Below, one piece after another: positions 41,311 through 54,200 of a stretch of DNA of 64,000 bases. The stretch comes from Lineus longissimus. Taxonomy: Eukaryota > Nemertea > Pilidiophora > Heteronemertea > Lineidae. Position 1 is the first letter of the stretch. The number at the start of each line of letters is the position of its first letter. The notes below the pieces were generated by a model that saw only the letters and a list, made by a program, of their open reading frames with translations, was not told the DNA's origin and did no database searches. The stretch covers positions 15,545,501 to 15,609,500 of the forward strand of contig NC_088323.1 of the NCBI RefSeq assembly GCF_910592395.1, written 5' to 3'. The position numbers and the translations under genes were made by a program.

Positions 41311-41889
41311 CGAATCTTGTGGCAGAAAATAATGATTACTCATCTTGCGATTTCGCGATTTCTCATCTCGCGGTTTATAATAAGCCTGGCAAGATTTGAT
41401 TACTCATTTTTCTCACCAAGTTTTACCCAGGAGACAGGAGTGTTTAATGGACAACCCATTAAATGACCCGACCAAATCAAGTTTGATATCATGCAATCAA
41501 AGTTGGCAATTGTATTCTGTTTCGAATGATTGCAGGTTTCGAAACTGAGCGCCCTACGAACGACTAACTACAAAGTACGAATGTCTGTCGAGTCATCAAG
41601 TCCCCTATCTGCTAATTGATTTACACGACACTGAACCATCTTTTATACTTGGTTGTAGGAAAAATTGGGGAAATGATTTTTAAAAATCGTCGATAAAATG
41701 CATTTACATCGTCTTTTGGCTTGCGGAACCTGCCTAATGCATTTCCATAGCACGGCAAATGTACATGTACAAGTATGTATGCTAAAGCCAAGCCCACATT
41801 TTGACAATGCCTGTCATATTGATAATTGACAGAACAAAGGTCTCGCTTGAGCAGGTAACTACTAGCCAGCCTGGTTCAAGGGGATGCCC

Positions 41890-42062
41890 GAATGCTGTGA
41901 CGTCAAATGTATTGTCTTTGGTCATGATCGGTCGCGGTTGATTTGAACGCCAGTCGGTTGGTGTGTGAGGTGCGGAGAACATCGCGGAAATACTTTCTCC
42001 GATTTCAAACGTAAAAAGGCCTTCAAATTTTCCGAAACAAATCAAAACGGCTGCAGCAGAAG
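41890..42062 (+). promoter_or_regulatory. Alternative promoter / non-coding exon upstream of DLEC1
   Basis: CpG-containing, repeat-free stretch with a full CRE, TGACGTCA (41898-41905), and a consensus donor GCAGAAG|GTAAGG at 42062/42063. It could be the first exon of DLEC1 or of an unrecognised transcript. No coding potential seen. Confidence 0.35.
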
Positions 42063-42727
42063 GTAAGGCACAGTATCTATTCCTGATAAAGGTATGGGTT
42101 GGTTTCAAAGGCATTGTAGAAATATTCATACAGTCAAGGCAGGAATGAACTGCGCAGTTTGAAATTTCAAGCCAGACGTGTGTGAATTATGTACATCACT
42201 GTACTTCATGTACATGTTCAACGGCAATTTTAATTGACATCCCTAATCAAATACAATTTGCTCAAACAAACTAAAGGTGCACGTCCAAGTAATGATGGTG
42301 AAGATTAAAGTGATCATGTTAAATTTTCGAGATGCCATCACTGCTGTTCTATCCTGCGATGTGGAAATCTCCACTAAATTCATGAAGGTTTGTCTAATTT
42401 TATGTAAATTGACGTGAACAGTTAACAGTTTAAAATTCAACAACCATTCATTTGGCGGCCACTATCCCGACTGTGGTGTAGCACCCGACTGTAACTGGCA
42501 TGAAAAGGGAATACGCTGGTTATGGATGTCAGATCGTGGTTCCCTGACCTTTGCAAACAATTTCACTGGACGTAACCCACGCGGCGACACCGAGGACCGC
42601 TGGCTGATCTATTGATATGTTCGCAGTAGGGTGTCAAAGTCGGAGAGAAGAAGAGCCACTCGTCTCTTGTAGGGGGTTCACTTGGAAGTGTTTGCATTTG
42701 TTAGCCTTTAAACACAAGATTTTAATC

Positions 42728-43190
42728 CTTCAGTCTTGGGTTTGGCGGAGAGAACTAATCTTACAGAACAATATCATATGTCTTTATGGCAATATTTATT
42801 ACTGGGACCCAGTACAGTGCCGTTCTATCCAATATTCCTGGGGCTGTTGGAGAGGCTTCTTGTCTAAACAGTGCCATTCTGCCCCCTCTAAGGCATACAT
42901 TGGTAAATAATGAATTGACTGTGAAATGAAATGAGGTTAATCACAAGGTGTTTATTCTTCAGTCTTGGGTTTGGCGGAGAGAACTAATCTTACAGAAGTC
43001 CCAGAACAATATCATATGTCTTTATGGCAATACATGTATTTATTACTGGGACCCAGTACAGTGCCGTTCTATCCAATATTCTTTGAGGCTGTTGATGAGA
43101 CTTCTTGTTTAAAAAGTGCCATTCTGCCCCCACTAAGGCATACATTGGTAACTAATGAATTGACTGCGAAATGAACGCAGTTGAACACAA
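42728..43190. repeat. Tandem duplication, about 228 bp x 2
   Basis: Both copies start TTCAGTCTTGGGTTTGGCGG and contain GACCCAGTACAGTGCCGTTC. Copy 2 has a 9-bp insertion near its start; a third partial start occurs at 43199. Confidence 0.85.
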
Positions 43191-43439
43191 TGTGAATAAT
43201 TCAGTCTCGGTTTCGCCAAAAAGAAGGCGATGTTATTATTTATAATGTATATCATGATAATTATGAGACCGTGGGTGTTTGATCCAACATTACTTTGATG
43301 TGATTGGAGATGGAAGTTTGCCACAGTGCCTTTAAAGGTATAATAAAGACAGCATTAGTATGCTGCCTGGTGCTATTCTGATGGACCATATTGTCCGGAG
43401 TGTACCAAAACAGCCTCATCCAAATGATAATGTCAAATC

Positions 43440-43596
43440 GCACGGCCTACGAGATTTCGGCGGGAAATTTCGCGCACTTCGAAATTCAGGTCACATGACC
43501 CACATGGCAACAAGGCCGGGGAAACAATATGGTGGATGGTGGTCACCAATTTATTTTTCTGTCGCAGATCATCGTTCTTGCTTCGCTTATTTGAAG
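43440..43596 (+). promoter_or_regulatory. Candidate DLEC1 promoter and non-coding first exon
   Basis: CpG-rich patch with overlapping perfect E2F-type sites GGCGGGAAA (43459-43467) and TTTCGCGC (43468-43475), and an RFX X-box half-site ATGGCAAC (43504-43511). A possible donor TTGAAG|GTAAAT lies at 43596/43597. RFX motifs fit a ciliary gene, and the first DLEC1 coding exon is preceded by an acceptor, so an upstream non-coding exon is expected. The assignment is inference. Confidence 0.4.
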
Positions 43597-43971
43597 GTAA
43601 ATGATGCGAATTGTGGTGCAGCTTCAATGAAATACCGAATATCTGGAGTTGTGCCGGCATTTGAAAGGATAAACGTACCTTGAATTTGAAAATTGAAGCG
43701 GAAAACGGAGTTGTGATGTCAGCCGTCCGGGAAGTGATCATGCGATTACCCGTATAAAATGTGAACAATGAAATTTAGTATCTATTTTCGGACACACTTC
43801 TTTGTCACCTTCTGCTCTTTCGGCGTTTATACACTATGGGATGGCCATATTTACTTAGTACATGTATGTGCGAAGTCTGTCTACTGGCAACTAGCCCTGG
43901 TGGTGATGTCATTGTCAATTGTAGGCATATGTAATTGGGCAGATCCTCTCTTCTCTTGCCACAGTCATTGA

Positions 43972-44417
43972 AAGGAAAAAAATCCAGGTGTGGGGGTAGC
44001 CACACATCTAAAGGAGCTTAGGTGTGTGGTTTTTCACGGCGTTCGGCGACTTGACTGTTAAAACTCTTTTTGAGTGGAAGTTCACATGTTGTGGCCCACG
44101 ATTGGAAAGTGGAGAGCTGGACTGCCTGCCCTTCCGCCATTGTTGTGGTGAGAGAGAGCCGGAATTTCATTGGTCAAACTGATACACTGGTCTAATACAT
44201 TTGGTGAAACAACAGCCAATCACGAATCATGTTACATCTTTACATTCAATTCAACATGTTCGGGATGTTTCGTCGGCTCGTCTGTAGCGAGGTGCGCAGG
44301 GAATTTGAGTTCGTTTTTTGAAAACTACGGCGTGCGCGGGTATTTGCGCACCTGGATCGTATTTTAGGTGCGTGATGGTGCGCGTGCGCGATGGCGCACC
44401 TTTCCTTTCAATGACTG
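43972..44417. mobile_element. TIR element Y
   Basis: CAGTCATTGAAAGGAAA ... TTTCCTTTCAATGACTG, 446 bp, with GTGCGCACC-type boxes near the right end. Confidence 0.75.
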
Positions 44418-44520
44418 TTGTCATCCATCCTCGTAAAAATAACTACTGTTATTATAATGCTGCTGTGGCAGAGGAGGCAGCACAGACTGGATCTAGTGAA
44501 GGCACCTGACAACTGAGCAA

Positions 44521-44936
44521 CACTGTGACTAAGGCCATGGGAATTATTAATCCTGTTTACCGTCCACCTCCCGCATGGGTTCTGAGCGAACATGAATATT
44601 TTCATTATTTAAAAAAAATCTATTTATTTCATTGTTGCCATCATTTTTTTATTTAAATAATCTTTCCAGTGGTTCATCGTTACCTTAAATGATTGAAAAA
44701 CACAATAAAAACTTGGTAGGGTAGGCTCTTCATCATAATAATGACATTTTTTCAATGCCTCATGTTGATGACCGACCTGATTTCCATTTACTGGAACTTG
44801 CTGAATCGCATGTTTTGACCAGTAAATCAGACTGTAAACCGATAATGAATAATGAAAAATGAAAAAAAGCCTCATCATCTTTTTAAATCTCTCGGACGGT
44901 AAACAGGATTAATCATTCCCATGGCCTAACAGTAAC
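44521..44936. mobile_element. TIR element X
   Basis: GGCCATGGGAATTATTAATC, CTGTTTACCGTCC mirrored by GGACGGTAAACAG, GATTAATCATTCCCATGGCC. Confidence 0.75.
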
Positions 44937-45060
44937 ACTAGGATTATCCTTGGATGCAATGCAGTAGGGTCGACTGCCCTTCTGATATTCTATCTCTATA
45001 ATCGCATGGCAGAAAGACATACCTCAGGTTTCTAACTTATGTTTTGTTTCAGATTAATGC

Positions 45061-45294
45061 ATGGCAATGACTTCTGAAATAACGCCGTCCCCTCCACAAC
45101 AGGGCCATGAGCCCCCTATGTACCTGCAGCGCCCGTCCTCGGGGCGATCACAAGACGTAAGCCATGTCCTCGCCAAGACTTTCCGCGAGCTGTTTACAAG
45201 GGATGTCATAGGCTCCGACATGATTCGGAACTTAAGCATATCAAAGGGCGGACCAGACCAGTACCATGAGCGATATGTCACTGCTCTTCAGGAG
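45061..45294 (+). CDS. DLEC1: DLEC1 coding exon 1
   Basis: The exon begins at 45053 after GTTTTGTTTCAG. 78 codons, donor GAG|GTGTGT. Encodes a Pro-rich start, then QDVSHVLAKTFRELFTRDV, which matches the conserved N-terminal block of DLEC1. An out-of-frame ATG at 45057 overlaps the start. Confidence 0.92.
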
Positions 45295-48200
45295 GTGTGT
45301 ATTCAATACTTGACTTGCCAAACTCAGCTCGACGCCGAACTGCAGCGCCACTCGCGGACAAAGATAGAACAACTCGACATTTTTTTCACCGGTTTTCTCG
45401 CTGCGCATGCGTACCAGCGTCATCTTTTGTTGATTTCCGCTGGTACGCATGCGCAGCGAGAAAACCGGTGAAAAAAATGTCGAGTTGTTCTATCTTTGTC
45501 CGCGAGTGGCGCTGCAGTTCGGCGTCGAGCTGAGTTTGGCAAGTCAAGTATTCTTTAAAAATGTTTATCGTTATTTCTAAATAATCTAAACCTTGTAATG
45601 TAATGAAAGTAATTTGGCTTTGTCATGTTCGATAGTTGGCAAGTCTTAAATGACTTGGAGAGAATTAAGTACAGTAGAACCTCCCTCAGCGGACACTTCT
45701 CTATTAAGGACAACCACTATATTAAGGACACTATAGATTCATGCACTTGATTGGGAACAACGTTTACATGACGTAGTGTTGGCCGTCGTCACGTCACCAT
45801 GCATTTTACATTACTGTAACGTGACGAGACGCGACGTTTTCGTAAACGTTGGTCCCAATCAAGTGCATGGATCTATAGTTTTGGTCCCAAATTGGTGGTT
45901 TCCATTTAATTTGACCTCTCTAATCAGGACACCTCTATGTCAAGGATAGAATTTGTCAGTCCCGATGGCATCCTTGATAGAGAGGTTCTACTGTAATTCT
46001 AAACAACCGCAGGTCCCTATACTTCAAGGTTCAAATTTCAGCCCTGTCTAGTTTAGTATTTGTAGCCCAAGCTATGTGAGCCTGATGTGGGCTCTTCAGC
46101 CTAAAATATTGACCTATCAACATGTTTTACATGCTGACTGCCATGTTTTGCTGTCCTGGTGTCGGGGACCAAAATCACTATACTTACAGGCCTTTCAATT
46201 ACGTGGAGACCTCGACACCCTGTATTTTTTTAGCCTATTTTGGGGACATGTTTTTTTTTCTTTTTAGCTTAATTTGGGGACATTTCGTCGTGCCAATTTG
46301 CCTGAACATCGACGTCCTTATTGACTGACATTGTCACATGCGCCTGAAAACTCATAATTTTAGGATGAAAAGTATCAAATTAGGCCATTTAGGATGAGAT
46401 TTGGTCATTTAAGGTGTCAAAAAACGCTTCAGGGGGTCAAATTACCCCTTAAAAAAAATTTTCAGGGCCTAATTTGGGGACATGCCAAATTTCCTACACC
46501 GTATAGCGGTGTGAAAATGATGTTATCGAAAGGCCTGCCTTAATAGAGAGGTATCCACTAATGGAGGTTCCACTGATGTTTATTTTTTCCACTTACCAGG
46601 TCCACGAGGAGCGAGAGCGCCGTATGGCTGAGGCCACAATGCTTGAGCGGCATATCATGCAGGCCCAGGCCCGCGCAATGTCCTCGGATGAACGAGAACT
46701 CAATCGCATCGGGTCGGCGTGCAAAGGTTATAAAGATCTTGGCCTTCCTCCGCCACGATCTCACTTCCGTTCCTGCATCGATAACGAACTGCTCAAGAAA
46801 CATAACCTAATCACACCGGACGATTATGCCACTGCGATGATGCCTGCTGTTCCGCCACCACCAAGTAAGTTCTTTAACCCTTTCAGGCCTCTCAATTACA
46901 TGATTCCTACACCGTATAACAGTGTAGGCCGTACAGGATGTCCCCAAATTAGGGCTTTTTTTTGTTGTTTTTTTAAATAATATTATGACCCCCTGAAGCG
47001 TTTTTGACCCCTAACATAACTAAATCTCATCCAAATGGCCTAATTTTATAGTTTTACCCTGAAATTATGATTTTTCAGGTGTATGTGGTGATATCAGTCA
47101 CTAACTTTGATTTATGACGTCGCTGTTCAGGCAAATTGGCGCGATGAAATGTCCCCAAATTAAGCTAAAAAGCAAAAAAACATGTTCCCAAAATAGGCTA
47201 AAAAAATACAGCGTGTAGAGGTCTCCACGTAATTGAAAGGCCTGCCCTTTAGATCCAGCCACTGCATGTCCATAATATTTCATCAATAGAGCCCTTACTG
47301 GCCAAAAACCACCTTAGTTTTATTGCTCAAATGGAGATGGTGATGGTGTCGCTTGAGCATATGTGCGTACTGGTGGCCGGTTAGCGGCCAGTTAGGGATA
47401 TAATATTGATGAAGTGGAGCGACCGGTTTGCAACCAGTAAGGATCTAAAGGGTTAAAAAGGGTTCGGTAATGATTATCTTAGAAAGTTGTGGCAATTTAG
47501 AGATGCTGTCGCTGATTCCATACTTGGATTTTCTTGGCAATTTGAGATCTGTGAATGTGTTAAATTCAACAAACAATTATGTCAGTAGCAAAAAATAAGG
47601 GCTTGAAATATTATATTGTTATGACCCAATCTTACTACAGTGGAACCTCGCTTAGCGGACACCTCTCTATTAGGGACAACCTCTCTATTAAGGACACTAG
47701 TTTTGGTCCCAAATAGGTTGTTTCCATTCAATTTGACCTCTCTAATAAGGACACCTCTCTATTAAGGACAGCACTAGTCAGTCCCGATGGTGTCCTCAAT
47801 AGAGAGGTTCTACTGTACAGTGGAACCTCTGTTAGCGGACACCTCTCTATTAAGGACAACCTCTCTATTAAGGACACTAGTTTTGGTCCGAAATAGGTTG
47901 TTTCCATTCAATTTGACCTCTCTAATCAGGACACCTCTATTAAGGACAGCACTAGTCAGTCCCGATGGTGTCCTCAATAGAGAGGTTCTACTGTATATCC
48001 ATCCTTGTTTTAGTTCCCGATGTTCCCGAGTTTGCAAGACCAACCACATCATCTACGATTCACCAGTCGACCAAAAGTGCCAATGGCATCCGATCACAGA
48101 CACTGACACCCTTGTCGGCACGATCGGAACCGAACCGTCTGGATCTGGATCTTGATGACAAGCACTTTCATAGTATCTGTAGTAGTGCTAGTAGCGTGGA

Positions 48201-51200
48201 CACCTTACCAAGAATTCAGAATAATGTGAGTTTTAATTTGATTTTAATCATGGATTCTTAGATATTGCTGACTGTGTAGTGTGAAGTGGACGTAAAAATA
48301 TGATAGCTCTGATAATGGTGTCGGATGGTAGAGTAATTCGGGGAACCTCAATTGTGATCCGCTCCACCAAAACTAGGCGCTTGTCGCATCTGAACTTGAC
48401 AGGTTGATACGGACTTGTTGTTCATTTCCCTATTGTAGACCTTTTGTGAAATGTGACCAAATCAGTTTGTAATATAATTCACAAAAGGTCTACAATAGAG
48501 AAATGATCAACGATTCCGTATCAACCTGTCGAGTTCAGATGCGACAAGGGCCTAGTTTTGGTAGAGCGAGTCACAATTGCTCGATAGGTAAAGCAGTAGA
48601 CCAGTAATTCAAAGATCTGTGGTTCCGATATCAGTCAAGGTAACTTGATTTTTCTGTACTAATTCCATTCTTGCTATTTATAGTACTTAATTTGTTTACT
48701 TTTGCCATAAATTTATGAATCATTGACATCAATGAAATTTATTAGTTTTGTATATTATCCAGATTTGAGAATATCACTATCAGTGACAATTTGATTGAAT
48801 GATTTCAAGGAGCCTCATGGCCTAGTGGTTAACACTGCTGGCTACCACGCAGAAGGCCCGGGTTCGATCCCGGGGAGAACCCAGGATCGTATGTCTGGAT
48901 GAACCGGCGTGGCTTTCAAGGAACTAAAATTCCTGGCTCTTCACAGTCCTTCGAATGAGACTCAAAACCGAGGTTCCTTGTACCTGGTGTCTATGCCTGG
49001 GCAAGCTAAGACCCCACCAAGTGAGAAACACGAGTAGCTTGCGTGGACTCTATCTCTCTCGCCAAAGTCGGACCACTAGGCCAATAAACCCAATTGGCGC
49101 CTAACCGTAGTGGCACGCAGGATACGCTCATCCCGCCTTGGAGGAGGATTACTCCTAGGAGAATGACCCCTCCAAGTGCAGAGCGAACGCTGAAGAAGAA
49201 GAAGATTTCAGCTAATGTTAGTTTCTTCTTCTTCTCACAGGATGAAATGTCTCGAGGTTTAAAAGATGGCAACAAATACTGGCAAAAACACATGAAGGAA
49301 GAACAGAGAGAAATTGACAGGGTTGACCTGGCCAATCTCGAGGGGCGATCCAACTTCCTCCGCAATCCCCGCACGGTTCCACCATCGGCACAAGGTGGTG
49401 CCAGATCACTTATAAAATCCAGCAAGAAAATCGCGAAAGACCTCGGTACGAAACCGAAATCGGAAAAACCGACAAAGAGGGAGCCGTCGGTAGTGTTTTT
49501 AGCAACGCCACCTGTTGTCACTTTTGATGATTACAACGTCGGGAGAGTTTATCAAATGACTTTGGAACTGAAAAATGTAACGACAGCGATGAGGCCGATT
49601 CGTGTCCTTCCGCCCGCATCCTCGTATTTCAGTGTGAGTCTCGGGCAATTCCCCGGCGAACAGGGCCTAGTTGCGCCAGGCATGAGCTGCCAGTATCAGA
49701 TATCCTTTGCTCCAGACTCCCTGGGAGACTATGAGGACGTTTTGAAGATTCAGACGCAGTCGTCGACACCGATGATCATTCGATTGGAGGGGAAACGAGA
49801 ACCACCAAAACTCACCTGTAGGTTTTCACAAAAAGTCTTTGAAACCAGACAAAGTTATTTGATACTATTGAATGAAATTATTTTAAAACGTTTCTGCTAC
49901 TTGAGTCAAGTTCAAATTATATTGTCCAAACATTAGAATGGGTGATATGAATAAAGACCAGCAAATGCTTTTACTTCAATTTTGTACAGAAAGGCCTAGT
50001 GTTTATGTACATGGAGTTTTAGATAAAAGCATTTGCTAGTCTTTATTCATATCACCCATTGTCATTTTGGTGGGGTAACTTATATATCAGGTCTGCTTAG
50101 AGCTTTATTCCCACTTGTCCAAGGGACGCAATGAAATCAAACGAGGCACCACCCATGGGCTGTCGGAGTGGGTGGTGGAAACGTCAGCCCTTGGCACCTC
50201 TGAGGACTTTGATTCCTGGTCGGTCCCATTACATTCATGTGAACTGTGATACATGTAGAGTGGGCAACTCTTCAATAGTTAAGGTTTCCCCCGTGGTCTC
50301 CGGTTTCCTCCTCCTTACAATACAATCGCCCAATATTGTCTACAGAGCTAATCATGAGGAAACCAGCCCTGTAAAAATTATCTCCTAACCATCCCCCACC
50401 AACTAATGGAAAATGCCTTAGATGCCGGGGGGGGGGGGGGGGATATTTGATGAGGGGAGAGTTTCTGAGGAATTGTTTATTGACTTTAGCTCTCAGCTTA
50501 TCTGAGCCAGGTAACCTCCTGCTGAGTTTCCCCCCCCCCCCCCCCCCCCGAGGAAAGGCTGAGGTCAACATATGTTGTTACATAACCGATCTTGCTATCA
50601 CATCCTGGTTGCCTTGAAGTCGACCGAATTACTTCAAATTTTGCCTCATCACAGTAAATTAGTCATGAGTGTTATCACTGGTTACGCTGGCCATTATGTA
50701 GATAAGGTAAATATGCCGATCATCACTGTGTGTAGTATCAGCGGGTGGTTGAAGTTGGAGGGCGACTAAATATTTTACAGGGCTGGTTTCCTCATGTAAT
50801 GTCCTTGTTGACGCTCAGCTCTCAAATCAATATTTAAAAAAACCCAGACTACTTCTGAGGCTGCGTTTTTGATAGGCACTCCAGACATCCATTTTTAGTC
50901 ACAATGTCAGCTGTCCTAGAGATTTCCGCCACAGAACCCTAGAGCTATGTATGAGGTTGGTGCGCGTCTGAAGCTCATGAGCTTGAGTCTAATCTCTAGC
51001 CATGCATTCACATTGAGCTGAACCTCGTAAGTCAGACAATGTAGGCCTCATCATAGCATTGCGCGAAGTTACTATTTATAGCTCACAAGGTCATTTGAAT
51101 AAGATATTGATGACGTTTTAGTCACGTGACAGTCGGACATCGACACTTATTTCTACGCATTTGAGCTTATTTCAAAGTCAATTATCTTTGACCCTGCATT

Positions 51201-54200
51201 GTTTTTAGCATGAATGATACCATAGAGTCAGAGAGAGAAATATTCTGAACAATTATGTAGTATTTCCAACACTCGGACATGTGCCAGATTGAATCTAACT
51301 GCCCTAGTTAGAAAGACTGAATCCATTACGAAACCGCATGTTTGTCCGACATTGCCTGTAATTCAGCGATGGGGAAATAGGGGGCAGCAGCTGCAGTGAC
51401 GTCATTATCGCGGAATGCTATTAAGATTATTACCTGTTGATATTAGCCATTATCCAAGTGAAAGTCAAATTTGTTATTTTTGCAGTGCCGGAGTGCATAG
51501 ACGTCGGTCATTGTCTTGTGAGTGGCTGTCGTATCGCGCAATATTTGGTGAAGAATGAAGGCGGGATGGGCAAGTTCTGTGTCATACCACGCGATTCTTG
51601 GCCAGCGACCAATTTCAAGGTGAGTCTTCCCATAGCTGTGGCCATTGTTGTGTAACAAACAAGAGCCCAGATTAACCTATGGTATTCGAGCTGGTTCATA
51701 AGAAAGCAGGAACGGACCGAAACGAACCAAAACGGGCTGGATCGGGCCGGAACGGAGTTAAAATTTGCCGAAACGGAGCTTCTAGTGGTTTTAAATGGCA
51801 TCTATAGGCAAGATAGGGCCCCTGAATTATAAATTATGTTCATATAATGAAGATCAGACTTCTTTTCCATCGTGATATTGATGATATTCCCTGATTTGGT
51901 CGAGGCCGATTCCAGTAGCAGACAGCGCTTATACTGCACAAGAACTGATGACGTCACTTCAGCTCTGTGTGAAAGTAAATTTAGTCCTCATTAAATATTT
52001 AGGGGCTATCATGGAAAAGAAGTCTAATCTTCATTGTATGAACATAATTTATAATTCAGGGGCCCTATCTTGCCTATAGATGCCATTTAAAACCACAAGA
52101 AGAAGCTCCGTTTCGGCAAATTTTAACTCCGTTCCGGCCCGTTTTGGTCCGTTTCGGTCCGTTCCTGCTTTCTTACGCACCCTATTCGAGCCCCGTCTGA
52201 ACAAATGTCTAATGTTTACATCCTTTCGTTGCAGACGTCTGTGAACCCAGATGGCGTCATCCTACCGCCCTTCCAGATCCGCCCCTCAATCTTTCAACTT
52301 GACAGAAACGAAACCATCGTAATGGAAGTCGTTTTCACTCCACCATCAATAAAGAGTTACTCTCGGACAATCGCAATAATCTGCGACAATTGTCAAGTTC
52401 GCTACTTCACTGTCGTCGGGGACGGACAAACAGCGGGGGTGGAATTTGCAGAAATCGAAGGTGGGACGTCTGACGTCATGCCGGGAGAAAACAGCGACTT
52501 GACGTCGCAACATCTTGTGAAATTTGAAACTTTGAATCCGTTCACGTACGTTCAGAAGGAGATGATGGTTCGCAACACAACGCATGTTCAGTTGCCGTTC
52601 ACATGGAAAGTCGTTAAGCCCCACTTCGCTTGCCCTGATCCTGATAATTCAGAAGTCGACCCTCCGATGAGTCGTGTCCTTGATGTGGAGTCCGCGTTTA
52701 CGATTGAGCCAGCCAGCGGTGTGCTTAAGCCGAATGAAAGGGCGGCATTCCTTGTGACTTTCGCACCGCCAGAGGTGGCCAAGTATCATAGTGTTCTTCA
52801 CATGGTGTTGCAGCACGTGCCTGACCATCATGAGGACGATGGGGAGAATGAGAATAAACTACCGGACCCAGGTGAGTAGAGACCGGAAAAGGTTGACCTA
52901 TTCTCTGATATTTAGGGGAATCAAGGAGCCTCATGGCCTAGTGGTTTACACTGCTGGCCACCACGCAATAGGGCCCGGGTTCGATCCCGGGGAGAACCCA
53001 GAGCCTAGTGGTTTACACTGCTGGCCACCACGCAATAGGGCCCGGGTTCGATCCCGGGAAGAACCCAGAGCCTAGTGGTTAACACTGCTGGCTACCACGC
53101 AGAAGGCCCGGGTTCTATCCCGGGGAGAACCCAGAGCCTAGTGGTTAACACTGCTGGCTACCACGCAGAAGGCCCGGGTTCTATCCCGGGGAGAACCCAG
53201 GGCCTAGTGGTTTACACTGCTGGCCACCACGCAATAGGGCCCGGGTTCGATCCCGGGGAGAACCCAGAGCCTGGTGGTTCACACTGTTGGTTACCACGCA
53301 ATAGGGCCCGGGTTCGATCCCGGGGAGAACCCAGAGCCTAGTGGTTAACACTGCTGGCTACCACGCAATAAGGCCCGGGTTCGATCCCAGGGAGAACCCA
53401 GAGCCTAGTGGTTAACACTGCTGACCACCACGCAATAGGGCCCGGGTTCGATCCCAGGGAGAACCCAGAGCCTAGTGGTTTACACTGCTGGCCACCACGC
53501 ATTAGGGCCCGGGTTCGATCCCGGGGAGAACCCAGGATCGTATGTCTGGATGAACCGGCGTGGCTTTCAAGGAACTAAAATTCCTGGCTCTTCACAGTCC
53601 TTCGAATGAGACTCAAAACCGAGGTTCCTTGTATCTGGTGTCTATGCCAGGGCAAGCTAAGACCCCACCAAGTGAGAAACACGAGTAGCTTGCGTGGACT
53701 CTATCTCTCTCGCCAAAGTCGGACCACTAGGCCAATAAACCCAATTGGTGCCTAACCGTAGTGGCACGCAGGATACGCTCATCCCGCCTTGGAGGAGGAT
53801 TACTCCTAGGAGAATGACCCCTCCAAGTGCAGAGCGAACGCTGAAGAAGAAGAAGAAGAAGAAGGGGAATCTAGGAATGGGAATGAATGGTACCCTACAT
53901 GATCAACAGGGGAGCCTTTGTACTTGTCCTGAGCTGATTCGGATTTAGAAATGCTTGCTTTTGACAGCATTCAAGGACCATACTCTGCTTAGATAGTAAC
54001 TATATATCACCATAAAAAGACATTCTAAATTGTTTTTCTCAATTCAACCTACTGGACGAAGTTTCAATGTGAAACTATGTATAATTAAGGACTTTAGAGA
54101 ATACTAATAATCCTTCTACCCTTTCCATACTCCGCCTCCACAAAAAGGTGTTTTCTCATGAAATCATGAAATGTATATATAGAAAAAAAAGAAAAATGTA

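Noticed and set aside
42617-43174. Two similar open frames in the 228-bp duplication
   Set aside because: Different reading frames are open in the two copies, a sign of non-coding DNA; no domain recognised.
45295-45471. Extension of DLEC1 exon 1 into the following open frame
   Set aside because: GAG|GTGTGT is the donor that joins in phase to the conserved exon 2; the extension is the arm of the 115-bp inverted repeat.
48820-48890. Possible tRNA gene (A and B boxes)
   Set aside because: No closed acceptor stem, and it is followed by the SINE1 body and GAA tail; it is a SINE head.
49094-49240. N-terminal extension of DLEC1 exon 4
   Set aside because: It is the SINE1 3' end and GAA tail; the CTTCTCACAG acceptor at 49240 starts the conserved sequence.
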